This document shows positions 34,323-43,201 of a stretch of DNA of 64,000 nucleotides, in pieces (the first letter of the stretch is position 1; each line of letters begins with the position of its first letter). This DNA comes from JAGPCK01 sp964535575 (GTDB lineage: Bacteria; Bacteroidota; Bacteroidia; UKL13-3), in NCBI GenBank assembly GCA_964535575.1, contig CAZHTC010000002.1, forward strand, positions 372,001 to 436,000. Reading direction: 5' to 3'. The notes under the pieces were generated by a model. That model ran no database searches. It was not told where the DNA came from and was given only the letters and a program-made list of their open reading frames with translations. Position numbers and translations under genes: made by a program.

Positions 34323-36840
34323 TCTAAAACATTTACTGGTATTTTGTTCACTGATGTTTCTGTCTGTTTTTATAACAAGCGGGCAACAGCGGGATACCCT
34401 CAACTACATACAGCTCGATTATTCATTTCCGGCTACTTACGAAATAGAAAAAATTACCATTAAAGGTGCCGAACATTATGATAAAAGTGTACTGCTGATT
34501 CTTTCTGGTTTGTATATAGGACAATCTGTTAAAATTCCGGGCGATGAAATTACAAAAGCAGTAACCAATTTATGGAAACAAAAGTTGTTTGAAGATGTAA
34601 AAATATCAGTAATCGGATCAAAAGATAACAAAGTGCATTTACAGATTTTCCTTCTTGAAAAACCGCGAATTGCCTGTTTTACAATAAAGGGATTGTCAAA
34701 AGGTAAAGCCCGGGATTTGTATGAGGAGTTAAGCGGGTTAAAAACCGGAATGATTATCACAGATAATCTGATGAACACAACCGAAAACAGAATTGTAAAG
34801 TACTTTGGGCAGAAAGGATATTTAAATACAGCCGTTAGTATCACTCATGTAAGAAGTGATTACGCAAAAAACTTAGATACATTAAAAATATTTGTTGACA
34901 GAGGAAGAAAAATAAAAATCAATAAGATTATAATAAATGGGAATACCCAGCTGAGTGACAAAAAAATCTGGAAACAGTTTAAGGAAACCAAACCTAAGTC
35001 GAAGTTGCTTGGTAAGTCTAAATTTATTGAAGACGATTTTAACGATGATAAGCAAAAAATAATTGAGAAATACCTTTCACTGGGATATCGTGATATCGCT
35101 ATTCTTTCCGATTCTGTTTATAGGCATGATGAAAAAAGCATTGATGTTGTGATTAACATAAATGAAGGGCATAAATATTATTTCAGAAATATCGAGTGGG
35201 TTGGTAATACCAAACATTCTACGGCTCTTTTGAATAATATTTTAAAAATTAAAAAAGGAGATGTTTATGACCAGTCTGTATTGGAAAGTAAATTACAGAT
35301 GAATCAAAACGGACTTGATGTAAGTACGCTTTATATGGATGACGGGTACTTGTTCTTTAATATTTCTCCTGTTGAAGTATTGGTTGAGAATGATTCCATT
35401 GATTTGGAAATACGAATGTATGAGGGGCCTCAGGCTATCATCAACAAAGTAACCGTAAAAGGAAATACTAAAACAAGCGATCACGTTATATTAAGGGAAG
35501 TGCGTACCCGGCCCGGACAAAAATTCAGTCGTTCAGATATCACCCGCACCCTAAGGGAACTTTCTCAGTTGGGTTACTTTGATCCCGAGCAATTAGGTGT
35601 AAACCCAATTCCGAATCAGGCTACAGGAACAGTTGACATAGAATATAAAGTAGAGGAAAGGCCCAATGACCAGATTGAATTGTCTGGGGGCTTTGGAAAC
35701 AACATGGTTATCGGAACCCTTGGGTTAAGTTTAAATAATTTTGCCGCACGTAAGGTATTCAAGCGTGGGGGATGGGACCCGGTTCCATCGGGTGACGGAC
35801 AGCGAATGGCAATACGTGCCCAGTCAAGCGGGGCATATTATCAAAGTTACAGCCTGTCATTTAGCGAACCCTGGCTGGGAGGCAAAAAGCCAAATTCATT
35901 CAGCGTGTCTGTTTCACGGTCTATAAGTAAACGCTCTGTTGCAGATCCTGAGATCGCTCTACGAACCAATAGCATAGTAGTAGGACTTGGAAAACGTATC
36001 AAATGGCCCGATGATTTTTTTACACTTCAATATGTTGGGAGTTATCTCCGGTATTTCCATGTAGGGGATTCAACTCATCTTTTTCAGGACGGAATACCAC
36101 TGGGGGTATCACATAATTTCAATTTCAAATTTATTTTCGGAAGAAACTCGGTTGATGGACCGATTTTCCCGAGGGGAGGATCCAATATTTCATTTACTAT
36201 GCAATTATCTCCCCCATACTCGCTCCTTAGAAACAAGTCATATGAGGAGCTGAAGCCTGAGCAACGTACCAAATTTGTAGAATATCATAAATGGAAATTT
36301 GATTCGCAATGGTTCACCCGGTTAGATGCAAAGGGAAATCTGGTGCTGATGACCAGAGCGAATTTTGGATTTATGGGTTACTATACTAAAGATTACGGCA
36401 TAACCGGATACGAGCGTTTTTGGCTTGGGGGCAGTGGGTTGATGGGATGGTCAATTGATGGACGTGAAATGATTTCACTGCGTGGATATGCTGATTATTC
36501 ACTTAAACCTTACAGTACTGAATTACGGCAAACAGTGGGAGGAACAATCTATAACAGATATACCATGGAGTTAAGGTATTTGATTTCGCCAAATCCATCG
36601 GCTACGGTTTATGCGCATGTATTTTCAGAAGCGGGTAGGTCATGGCTGAAGTTTAAAGATTTTAACCCATTTGAAGTATACAGGTCGGCCGGTTTTGGTG
36701 TGCGCCTCTTTTTACCTATGTTTGGCCTTATTGGCCTCGATTGGGGTTATGGGTTTGATACCGTAGATTTGCCGAGAGACGGAAGCTATGCGCAGCCGGG
36801 AAAAGGAAATTTTCACTTTATGTTGGGACAAACATTTTAA
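34312..36840 (+). CDS. bamA: outer membrane protein assembly factor BamA
   Basis: An 842-aa Omp85 protein that inserts beta-barrels into the outer membrane. Signal peptide MRISLKHLLVFCSLMFLS; repeated POTRA domains over about residues 35-420 (EKITIKGAEHYDKSVLLILS, KINKIIINGNTQLSDKKIW, NKVTVKGNTKTSDHVILRE and RTLRELSQLGYFDPEQLGV); then the barrel with RFWLGGSGLMGW, near the family lid-lock motif, and a C-terminus ending in FHFMLGQTF with terminal Phe. The start at 34312 was chosen because it begins the signal peptide; the longer frame reads back into uppS. It is followed after 4 bp by ompH, the standard bamA-skp arrangement. Confidence 0.97.
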   Translation: MRISLKHLLVFCSLMFLSVFITSGQQRDTLNYIQLDYSFPATYEIEKITIKGAEHYDKSVLLILSGLYIGQSVKIPGDEITKAVTNLWKQKLFEDVKISVIGSKDNKVHLQIFLLEKPRIACFTIKGLSKGKARDLYEELSGLKTGMIITDNLMNTTENRIVKYFGQKGYLNTAVSITHVRSDYAKNLDTLKIFVDRGRKIKINKIIINGNTQLSDKKIWKQFKETKPKSKLLGKSKFIEDDFNDDKQKIIEKYLSLGYRDIAILSDSVYRHDEKSIDVVININEGHKYYFRNIEWVGNTKHSTALLNNILKIKKGDVYDQSVLESKLQMNQNGLDVSTLYMDDGYLFFNISPVEVLVENDSIDLEIRMYEGPQAIINKVTVKGNTKTSDHVILREVRTRPGQKFSRSDITRTLRELSQLGYFDPEQLGVNPIPNQATGTVDIEYKVEERPNDQIELSGGFGNNMVIGTLGLSLNNFAARKVFKRGGWDPVPSGDGQRMAIRAQSSGAYYQSYSLSFSEPWLGGKKPNSFSVSVSRSISKRSVADPEIALRTNSIVVGLGKRIKWPDDFFTLQYVGSYLRYFHVGDSTHLFQDGIPLGVSHNFNFKFIFGRNSVDGPIFPRGGSNISFTMQLSPPYSLLRNKSYEELKPEQRTKFVEYHKWKFDSQWFTRLDAKGNLVLMTRANFGFMGYYTKDYGITGYERFWLGGSGLMGWSIDGREMISLRGYADYSLKPYSTELRQTVGGTIYNRYTMELRYLISPNPSATVYAHVFSEAGRSWLKFKDFNPFEVYRSAGFGVRLFLPMFGLIGLDWGYGFDTVDLPRDGSYAQPGKGNFHFMLGQTF

Positions 36841-36844
36841 ACAT

Positions 36845-37381
36845 ATGAAACGAATTTTGGTATTTATGTTTGTGGTATTTGCTATGGCACAGAACATAAA
36901 AGCACAACGGTTTGCTTATGTAGATACAGAATATATACTTGAACAGGTACCTGAGTATAGGTCAGCTCAGAAAAAACTCGATCAGTTGGCTGAAGAGTGG
37001 CAGGCCGAAATTGAAAAGCAAAAGGCTCAAATAGAAAAATTAAAAAAAGAGCTGGAAGCGGAACAGGTTTTGTTAACAGATGAACAACGTAAGAAAAAAG
37101 AAGAGCAAATTGCTGAACTCGAAAAGAATTTGAAAGACTATCAAAAACAAAAATTCGGATATGAAGGGGAGTTATTCAAGAAACGTCAGGAATTGATTAA
37201 ACCAATACAGGATCGGGTTTTTGATGCCATTCAAAAGGTAGCTAAAGAAAGTGCACTCGATTTTATCTTTGACAAATCAAGTGAACTTACCATGTTATAT
37301 ACGAATGCTAAGTACGACCGAAGCGATGATGTACTAGAGGAAATGGGTATTTCGGTTACTACCAACAAACAAAAAAAATAA
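36845..37381 (+). CDS. OmpH/Skp family periplasmic chaperone, copy 1
   Basis: A 178-aa periplasmic chaperone expected to hold unfolded outer-membrane proteins for BamA. Signal peptide MKRILVFMFVVFAMAQNIKA; then RFAYVDTEYILEQVPEYRSA, a long charged coiled coil (about residues 45-115, rich in Glu, Lys and Gln), and a C-terminal core strand ALDFIFDKSSELTMLY. The start was moved to 36845, the ATG beginning the signal peptide; the longer frame overlaps the bamA end. The second ompH follows 32 bp downstream. Confidence 0.93.
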   Translation: MKRILVFMFVVFAMAQNIKAQRFAYVDTEYILEQVPEYRSAQKKLDQLAEEWQAEIEKQKAQIEKLKKELEAEQVLLTDEQRKKKEEQIAELEKNLKDYQKQKFGYEGELFKKRQELIKPIQDRVFDAIQKVAKESALDFIFDKSSELTMLYTNAKYDRSDDVLEEMGISVTTNKQKK

Positions 37382-37413
37382 ATTAATCATTAATAAGCAT
37401 TATCATTTTTACC

Positions 37414-37974
37414 ATGAAAAAAACACTCATTTTAACCCTTACGGTATTAGGAACTCTCTTTTTTAGCAATACCTCATACGGGCAAAAAATTGCTCACATT
37501 AATTCAAATGAATTATTGCAAATGATGCCTGAAGTAAAGGCTGCAAACAAACAACTGGAAGCATACAGCCAGCAATTCAGGTCGGAACTGGAGCGTTTAA
37601 CTCTTGAGCTTGAAAAAAAGTATAAAGAGTATTCAGAACTTCCTGCAAATACACCTGCTGCTATTAAGGAAAGTAAAGAAAAGGAAATTCAGCAAATTCA
37701 GGAGCGTATTGAAACCTTTAAAGAAACCGCTCAGGAATCTGTTCAGAAAAAGGAGCAGGAGTTGCTTGAACCTATTGTAAAAAAAGCGAAAGAGGCTGTG
37801 CAGGCTGTAGCCAAAGAACAAGGTTACACTTATGTATTTGATTCAAGTCAGGGAGCTATGATTATGTTTCCTGAGTCAGATAATCTGATGAATCTGGTGA
37901 AGAAAAGGCTTGGCATTGTTGATGAGAAACCCGCGGCTCCAGTAAATAAAGCCCCTGCTCCTCAGGGTAAATAA
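37414..37974 (+). CDS. OmpH/Skp family periplasmic chaperone, copy 2
   Basis: A 186-aa paralogue of the preceding chaperone. Signal peptide ending SNTSYGQ; KIAHINSNELLQMMPEVKAA; coiled-coil arms about residues 40-120 (ELEKKYKEYSELPANTPAAI and following); and YTYVFDSSQGAMIMFPESDN as the C-terminal core. The tail PAAPVNKAPAPQGK is a Pro/Ala-rich extension absent from copy 1. Tandem skp-like genes after bamA are common in Bacteroidota. A strong terminator begins 24 bp after the stop. Confidence 0.93.
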   Translation: MKKTLILTLTVLGTLFFSNTSYGQKIAHINSNELLQMMPEVKAANKQLEAYSQQFRSELERLTLELEKKYKEYSELPANTPAAIKESKEKEIQQIQERIETFKETAQESVQKKEQELLEPIVKKAKEAVQAVAKEQGYTYVFDSSQGAMIMFPESDNLMNLVKKRLGIVDEKPAAPVNKAPAPQGK

Positions 37975-37997
37975 TTCTACCATCTAAATTAAATTAT

Positions 37998-38034
37998 AAC
38001 CCTCAGTTATTGGTTAACTGAGGGTTTCTTTTTT
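37998..38034 (+). terminator. Rho-independent terminator after the ompH pair
   Basis: A perfect 12-bp stem, AACCCTCAGTTA (37998-38009) with TAACTGAGGGTT (38015-38026), a 5-nt loop, and a T-rich tail on the plus strand. It closes the uppS-bamA-ompH transcript. Confidence 0.9.
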
Positions 38035-38156
38035 AGCGAATAAATAAGCTGAGCCCCAGATGAAATATATTCTTTAACGAATAAGTTCTGTACTCAACCC
38101 GTATTATCGATTCATGTACATTGAATGTGAGGTAACTTATTTCTTCATGGAAAAGT

Positions 38157-38200
38157 TCCAATAAAAAAGCCGCAACATTTGTTGCGGCTTTTTTATTGGA
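38157..38200 (-). terminator. bidirectional Rho-independent terminator with a perfect 20-bp stem
   Basis: Positions 38157-38176 and 38181-38200 are perfect reverse complements separated by ATTT. The GC core GCCGCAAC/GTTGCGGC is flanked by A6/T6, so it has a T-tract in both directions. It lies 13 bp after the stop of the minus-strand T9SS gene and backs up the plus-strand terminator. Nothing else is recognisable in the 122 bp between the two hairpins. Confidence 0.88.
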
Positions 38201-38213
38201 GTTATTAAATTTC

Positions 38214-40898
38214 TTACCGAACAATAATTAATTTTCCGGTAGCGGTTTCATACCCATTTTCAATTCTTACAAAGTAATTACCGGGTGCAATTGCTTCTGT
38301 CTCCAGATTTATTCTGTTTAAACCCTTTTTCACATCAGCAATTTTCTTTGAGAGTACATTATTTCCGCTCATATTAAGGATGCTGATTGTTACTGCCGCA
38401 GTTTTGTTAAAGGTGAATTCGATACTCACTTTCTCTCTGGCAGGGTTAGGGTAAATATTTGCAACGGATTTGCTAAGCGTATTTCTTGTGCTGTTTAGAA
38501 ATGAAGGAGTGAGCAGTGATTTGGTTGCAAAAACACCACGGCCATGTGTGGCAGCATAAATGGTAGGACCTTCCCACGATCTCCATTCGTACTGACGTAA
38601 CATATAGCATGGAGTGCGCGAAAGACCGTTATTTTCTTCAGTCCAGGTTGTGCCGCCATTAGTTGAAGCCCAAACACCCAATTCTGAACCAATTATAATA
38701 TGATTAGGGTTGTCAATATTGATTACCGAACTGTACACAGGCATTTTTGGTAATGAACCCTGAATAGATGTAAAAGTAACACCACTTGGGGCCATCGCAT
38801 TGGTTGATTTAAATACGTAATTATTGTTGCCGTAATTACCGCAGGTAAACACCACGATATTGGTATCTCCCGGATGTACTGATATACTTGTGATTGCCTG
38901 AGAGGTAGAAGTGTTCATTTGAGTAACGGTAATACCATGAGCGGCACCGTTCCATCCCGTTGCTGAATCAGGATCGTAGGAGGTGCCTCTTATCCCGCTT
39001 ATGCGGTACATTTGTCCAGTGTATGTTCCTACAAACAATGTATTTCCACTTGGGGTAAAGTCCATTGATAATATTTGTCCACCAGTAGCAACCTGAGCAA
39101 GCTTATAGAACTTAGGAGTTTTGCCAAAATCCAATACATCCGGTGTCATCCATACAGCTCCGCCCGAACCCCCGTAAAACATCATTCCTTCCTCAGTAGA
39201 TAAAGGGAGTGATAAGTCAAGTACCGATTCCCAAAGTTTATATGGAGTGAGAAATGACACGCCTAAATTTTCCCCATTTGTACCAATATTCGAATCAAAA
39301 AATTCGCTCCAGCTTTGCCCTTTGTTTAGGGAGCGATAAAAATTTCCTACATTCGCAGCATAGCATATATCAGGATTGATTCTTGAAAATTCGCAGAAAA
39401 ATCCGTCTCCTCCAAGCGCTTCAATCGCACTTCTCGAGGTATCACCGATCTGAACATTTCTTTTGAAATCTATCAGGTTTGTTCCATTATCTTGTGCTCC
39501 GCAAAGAATTTCACCTCTTTTATTCACAGCAACCGAATAAAGCTGGGTAACGGAATAATTAAAATTAAGTTTTTCGTAAGTAACACCTTTGTTTTTCGAT
39601 CTGAAAATCCCCCCATCATTTATGAGGTACATGGTGTATGGAGTGGTGGTTTTATCAAAAAAGTAACCGTGCATATCGGCATGCACATAGTATCTGTTAT
39701 AACTTTTGTCAGAGAAAAACTCGGATTGAGAAGAAATTTGTTTCCATCCTTTACCATAAGCCCAATCCCAGTTGCCAAGACCTCCTGCAAAAATATGGTC
39801 TTTATTATCGGGGTCCACAGCAACTACGTTGTCATAGGTTCCTTGTGAAGCAAGGATATTTAATTCGGTACTATTAGCTCCAATGCGTGACCAGGTAGCT
39901 CCTCCATCGGTTGACCTGTAAACACCTTCTAACTGGCTGTTGCTTCCTGATGACATCGCATACATATAATTAGGATCGCTATCCGCAATAGCGATTGAAA
40001 TACGGTTAGTGCTATTTGAGCTCAACTGTTTTTGAACAAATGACCCTGGCGCTCCGGAAGGAGAAACCCATACTCTTGTAGGAGTTGTAGCTAATACAGC
40101 TCCATTACTTGCTACCTTTACTTCAAATACGGTGGAACTAGACATATTGCAATTTACCCATGTGGTACCCCCGTCATCAGTGTAGAGCAAACCACCGGAA
40201 GTAGCTGCGTAAATCCTTGTACGTTCAGGATTAGTAGCCAAGCTATTTACATTTTGCCACCTTGGATGCGCGTTTGGATTAGCATTCGCTAATTTAGTCC
40301 AGGTAGTACCTGCATCTGTCGATTTCCAAATTCCGGAGCCAACAAAGCCACTTCCGGTATTTGTTCCTTCTGCAAAAACAAAATGCAACTCGCCTGTTCC
40401 TATGTAAATGGCCCCATCACTGGTCTGAGCAATGCTTACCACTGGGAAATTATCAATACTTCCGGGGGTAACCTTTTTCCAGCTGGTACCTGCTGTGGTA
40501 GATTTCCATAAGCCCCCACCTACCGATCCGGCAAATAAAACATTGTGGTCATCTTTGTCAACTAAAAAGGCACGTGTTCTGCCTCCAACATTATCGGGGC
40601 CGAGTTCTGCCCACCACAAAGAGGTTGCATTTGTTTTGTACTTGGCCGCGAGCATGTCGGCTTGCGCAACTGCACTGTAAATATCCTGGGCGCTGGCTTT
40701 TCCTGTGTTTTGGTTTACCCGTAATCCGTTCATGTAATGCAAAACATCCATTACATGCCCTTCTTTCTCTTCGTTTTCACCAAGCGTTAGTTCATTTCGC
40801 TCCTCGCGGAGGTTATGATTTTTAAAACTGTGGTTTAGCAAGTATCCGCATGTAGCGCCTACAATGCCAAGTGAAATCAATAATATTTTATTCTTCAT
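38214..40898 (-). CDS. T9SS type A cargo with Asp-box (BNR/sortilin-like) propeller repeats
   Basis: An 894-aa secreted protein. The N-terminus MKNKILLISLGIVGATCGYL is a signal or anchor; ATG at 40898 is preferred over a TTG two codons upstream. The body has many Asp-box repeats of the SxDxGxTW type (STTAGTSWKKVT, STDAGTTWTKLA, STDGGATWSRIG, SLNKGQSWSEFF, STNGGTTWTEEN), as in VPS10/sortilin and BNR propellers, with photosynthesis-factor-like glycosidase annotations common for such proteins. The C-terminal 80 residues are a type A sorting domain (IYPNPAREKVSIEF, LNMSGNNVLSK, IAPGNYFVRIENG). No sialidase RIP motif was seen, so catalysis is not claimed. It follows lipA by 19 bp and may share its transcript. 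Confidence 0.88.
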   Translation of the reverse strand: MKNKILLISLGIVGATCGYLLNHSFKNHNLREERNELTLGENEEKEGHVMDVLHYMNGLRVNQNTGKASAQDIYSAVAQADMLAAKYKTNATSLWWAELGPDNVGGRTRAFLVDKDDHNVLFAGSVGGGLWKSTTAGTSWKKVTPGSIDNFPVVSIAQTSDGAIYIGTGELHFVFAEGTNTGSGFVGSGIWKSTDAGTTWTKLANANPNAHPRWQNVNSLATNPERTRIYAATSGGLLYTDDGGTTWVNCNMSSSTVFEVKVASNGAVLATTPTRVWVSPSGAPGSFVQKQLSSNSTNRISIAIADSDPNYMYAMSSGSNSQLEGVYRSTDGGATWSRIGANSTELNILASQGTYDNVVAVDPDNKDHIFAGGLGNWDWAYGKGWKQISSQSEFFSDKSYNRYYVHADMHGYFFDKTTTPYTMYLINDGGIFRSKNKGVTYEKLNFNYSVTQLYSVAVNKRGEILCGAQDNGTNLIDFKRNVQIGDTSRSAIEALGGDGFFCEFSRINPDICYAANVGNFYRSLNKGQSWSEFFDSNIGTNGENLGVSFLTPYKLWESVLDLSLPLSTEEGMMFYGGSGGAVWMTPDVLDFGKTPKFYKLAQVATGGQILSMDFTPSGNTLFVGTYTGQMYRISGIRGTSYDPDSATGWNGAAHGITVTQMNTSTSQAITSISVHPGDTNIVVFTCGNYGNNNYVFKSTNAMAPSGVTFTSIQGSLPKMPVYSSVINIDNPNHIIIGSELGVWASTNGGTTWTEENNGLSRTPCYMLRQYEWRSWEGPTIYAATHGRGVFATKSLLTPSFLNSTRNTLSKSVANIYPNPAREKVSIEFTFNKTAAVTISILNMSGNNVLSKKIADVKKGLNRINLETEAIAPGNYFVRIENGYETATGKLIIVR

Positions 40899-40917
40899 AA
40901 ACAAAACTTAATATTTT

Positions 40918-41796
40918 CTAAAAAATGTGTTTCTCTGCGTGATAAGAGGATCTTACTAAAGCTCCCGATTCAACGTACCTGAATCCTTTACTTAGTCCAA
41001 CCTCTTTTAAAAATTCAAATTTATTAGGATGTACGAATTCTTCAAGCGCAATATGCATTTTTGTGGGCTGAAGGTATTGCCCAAGAGTAAGAACTTCGCA
41101 TTTATGAGCCACCAAATCATCCATGACTTCAAAAATTTCATCATCTGTTTCTCCCAAACCAAGCATTATTCCGGACTTGGTGTGCAAACCGTATTCAGCG
41201 GTTCTTTTTATTTGCTCCAAACTTCTTTCGTACCTTGCCTGTGGTCGCACTTTTCTGTACAAACGTTTAACCGTCTCCATGTTATGTGACACTATTTCAG
41301 GTTTTTCATCTAAAACCTGAAATAATAGCTCCCATTTTCCTAAGAAGTCAGGAATTAGGGTCTCTATGGTTGTATCAGGGTTTAGTTTTTTTACTTCCAG
41401 TATGGTATCGGCCCAAACTTTTGCACCCTTGTCCTTAAGTTCGTCCCTGTTTACCGATGTGATTACCGCATGTTTTACGCCCATCAGTTTAATGGCTTCA
41501 GCAACTCTTTTGGGCTCCTCTAAATCATATTCTGCAGGCCTGCCGGTTGCAACCGCGCAAAAAGAACAGGAGCGGGTGCACACATTTCCAAGAATCATAA
41601 AGGTAGCGGTACCGGCTCCCCAGCATTCACCCATATTCGGGCAATTGCCGCTTTCGCAAATGGTATGAAGTTTATATTGATCAACCAGTTTGCGTACCTT
41701 CAGGTAGTTTTCGCCTGTAGGCAATTTTACCTTTAACCATGATGGCTTTTTAGTTCTGATTTTCTCTTCCGTATTTATTACGTTCAGTTCTATCAC
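40918..41796 (-). CDS. lipA: lipoyl synthase
   Basis: A 292-aa radical SAM enzyme that inserts two sulphurs into octanoyl groups on the E2 and GcvH proteins. The auxiliary cluster motif CESGNCPNMGEC and the radical SAM motif CTRSCSFC are both intact, and the C-terminal RSSYHA provides the family's conserved serine. It starts with GTG (GTG ATA GAA CTG); no better ATG precedes the conserved KPSWLKVKLP. It lies 10 bp after the upstream gene. The lipoate product serves the pyruvate dehydrogenase complex, whose E1 alpha gene is also in the window. Confidence 0.97.
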   Translation of the reverse strand: MIELNVINTEEKIRTKKPSWLKVKLPTGENYLKVRKLVDQYKLHTICESGNCPNMGECWGAGTATFMILGNVCTRSCSFCAVATGRPAEYDLEEPKRVAEAIKLMGVKHAVITSVNRDELKDKGAKVWADTILEVKKLNPDTTIETLIPDFLGKWELLFQVLDEKPEIVSHNMETVKRLYRKVRPQARYERSLEQIKRTAEYGLHTKSGIMLGLGETDDEIFEVMDDLVAHKCEVLTLGQYLQPTKMHIALEEFVHPNKFEFLKEVGLSKGFRYVESGALVRSSYHAEKHIF

Positions 41797-41806
41797 TTTT
41801 TTGTAA

Positions 41807-42544
41807 TTACCAACGATTGCCTAAATTAAATCCAGCGTATAAGGAGATGAAAGTTTTATGATTTTCCGAAAACGCCATAATCGGAATTCTTTTATTGTAA
41901 AAGTCGGCTACTATTCCGGTTTCTATACTTTTAAACTGATCATTTTCATTACTCCATTCAAAGGTAAATGATGCTTTAAGAAAACCTCCGGCTTTTAACT
42001 TCAGTTCATCAAATCCATAGGTAAATGCCGCATTGCCATAAATCACACTTTGATCGGTATGAATAGCCGGATTGTAACGTTCTACCGCATATACGTCCCT
42101 GTTCTGGTCCTGACTTCGCTTGTAAATTTCAAGATAAACAGGTTTTAAAACCATACCCGAAAACCCGGTTCCAAGATTAAAATTTACCAAGACTTCCCTG
42201 TTGAATAGTTTATCGGAAAGTACCATTTTACGATTTATTCCTACCCTCCAGACAAATGTTTGATTAATACGGCCAAAAACATATTGTTTTGGGTTGTTAA
42301 ATGAAGCATTCACAATACGCACTTCCTTTTCATGTTTTAATCTGCCAAAATCAGTAAAAAAATCGGTAGCTGACTTTTCATCAGACTGAATTCCATACCT
42401 GAAAGTTGCATTCCATCCTCTGGAATTAATATTCCCCCCATAGGTAAAATACCTTTTCAAAAGTACGGGTTCGGTGATGTTTTGCGCCTGCACTACAAGA
42501 TACGCCTGAAAAGCAATAAGAAACACGAATAACTTTGTGCTCAT
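41807..42544 (-). CDS. secreted protein, probable outer-membrane barrel, unknown function
   Basis: A 245-aa protein I do not recognise. The ATG at 42544 starts a clear signal peptide (MSTKLFVFLIAFQAYLVVQA); the longer frame adds residues that overlap the divergent osmC promoter region. The mature protein has alternating beta-strand patterns with aromatic residues (KRYFTYGGNINSRGWNATF, AAFTYGFDELKLKAGGFLKA) and ends SLYAGFNLGNRW, an aromatic terminus typical of outer-membrane barrels. It is co-oriented with lipA, 10 bp away. Confidence 0.65.
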   Translation of the reverse strand: MSTKLFVFLIAFQAYLVVQAQNITEPVLLKRYFTYGGNINSRGWNATFRYGIQSDEKSATDFFTDFGRLKHEKEVRIVNASFNNPKQYVFGRINQTFVWRVGINRKMVLSDKLFNREVLVNFNLGTGFSGMVLKPVYLEIYKRSQDQNRDVYAVERYNPAIHTDQSVIYGNAAFTYGFDELKLKAGGFLKASFTFEWSNENDQFKSIETGIVADFYNKRIPIMAFSENHKTFISLYAGFNLGNRW

Positions 42545-42553
42545 AAAAGTTTT

Positions 42554-42585
42554 TAAATATACTGCGAATAATATAGGTTTACAAG
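42554..42585 (-). promoter_or_regulatory. candidate promoter for the minus-strand gene at 42544
   Basis: On the minus strand, CTTG (42582-42585), a 20-nt spacer and TATATTTA (42554-42561) resemble TTTG-N19-21-TAnnTTTG with one mismatch per box, 9 nt before the ATG. It lies in the 53-bp gap to the divergent osmC gene. Confidence 0.35.
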
Positions 42586-42597
42586 AAATTGTTTGTA

Positions 42598-43017
42598 ATG
42601 AAAACGTCAGAAATAATATATTTAGGTGAATTGCGCACCAAGGCCACACATTTACGTTCGGGGGAAGTGATTATTACCGATGCTCCAATTGATAATCAGG
42701 GAAAAGGAGCTTCATTTTCGCCAACCGATTTAGCGGCAACTTCCCTTGGAAGTTGTATGCTCACAGTGATGGGAATTGCTGCCAAAGGAAGAGGCATTGA
42801 CCTTGGAATTATAAGGACAGAACTATTGAAGGTAATGGCTGAGTCTCCGCGAAGAATAAGCGAAATTCATGTGCATTTAGTATTTGAAAACAATTTTGAT
42901 GAAAATATCAGAAAGGTGCTGGAGCAAACCGCATTGAACTGTCCGGTTGCAAGAAGCTTACATCCGGATATTTTACAGAAAGTTACTTTCGACTATGGAA
43001 TTGTAAGTCACTCATGA
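42598..43017 (+). CDS. OsmC/Ohr family protein
   Basis: A 139-aa cytoplasmic protein of the OsmC superfamily, thiol peroxidases that reduce organic hydroperoxides. The two redox cysteines are present, in SLGSCMLTVMG and LNCPVARSLHP; the conserved FSPTDLAATSLGSC block is intact. The sequence is closer to the general OsmC/YhfA group than to classical Ohr. The ATG at 42598 is preferred to an in-frame TTG three codons earlier. It stands alone on its strand between divergent and convergent neighbours. Confidence 0.9.
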   Translation: MKTSEIIYLGELRTKATHLRSGEVIITDAPIDNQGKGASFSPTDLAATSLGSCMLTVMGIAAKGRGIDLGIIRTELLKVMAESPRRISEIHVHLVFENNFDENIRKVLEQTALNCPVARSLHPDILQKVTFDYGIVSHS

Positions 43018-43057
43018 AGAACCATCATGAGTGGGTTGTTATTGCCAGTCAGTACGA

Positions 43058-43174
43058 TTACCTGATCAGGCTTTGGAGTGGTTTAAAAGAGAATGTAGGG
43101 CATTTTTGCCTGTGACATGACGATACCGCTAACACGAAGGAAGCGACAAATACCCAAAGAATTAATTTCTTCAT
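43058..43174 (-). CDS. 38-aa small lipoprotein
   Basis: A very short gene in the 184-bp gap between osmC and the next plus-strand gene. It begins ATG AAG AAA TTA ATT and encodes MKKLILWVFVASFVLAVSSC, then HRQKCPTFSFKPLQSLIR and a stop. The first 19 residues are a textbook lipoprotein signal: two lysines, a hydrophobic core and a VSSC lipobox with Cys20, leaving an 19-residue lipidated peptide containing a second Cys. Small lipoproteins of this general form (lipobox, then a KxCPxF or CPAY-like motif) occur in Bacteroidota, from memory. Function is unknown. The only evidence is the strong signal and the lack of any other use of this gap. Confidence 0.6.
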   Translation of the reverse strand: MKKLILWVFVASFVLAVSSCHRQKCPTFSFKPLQSLIR

Positions 43175-43201
43175 TTAATTTAGGTTTAATATTAACGATT
43201 T

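Noticed and set aside
38033..38224. 63-codon minus-strand frame between the ompH genes and the T9SS gene
   Set aside because: It runs through the perfect 20-bp terminator hairpin and begins inside the end of the T9SS gene, so it is not a credible gene.
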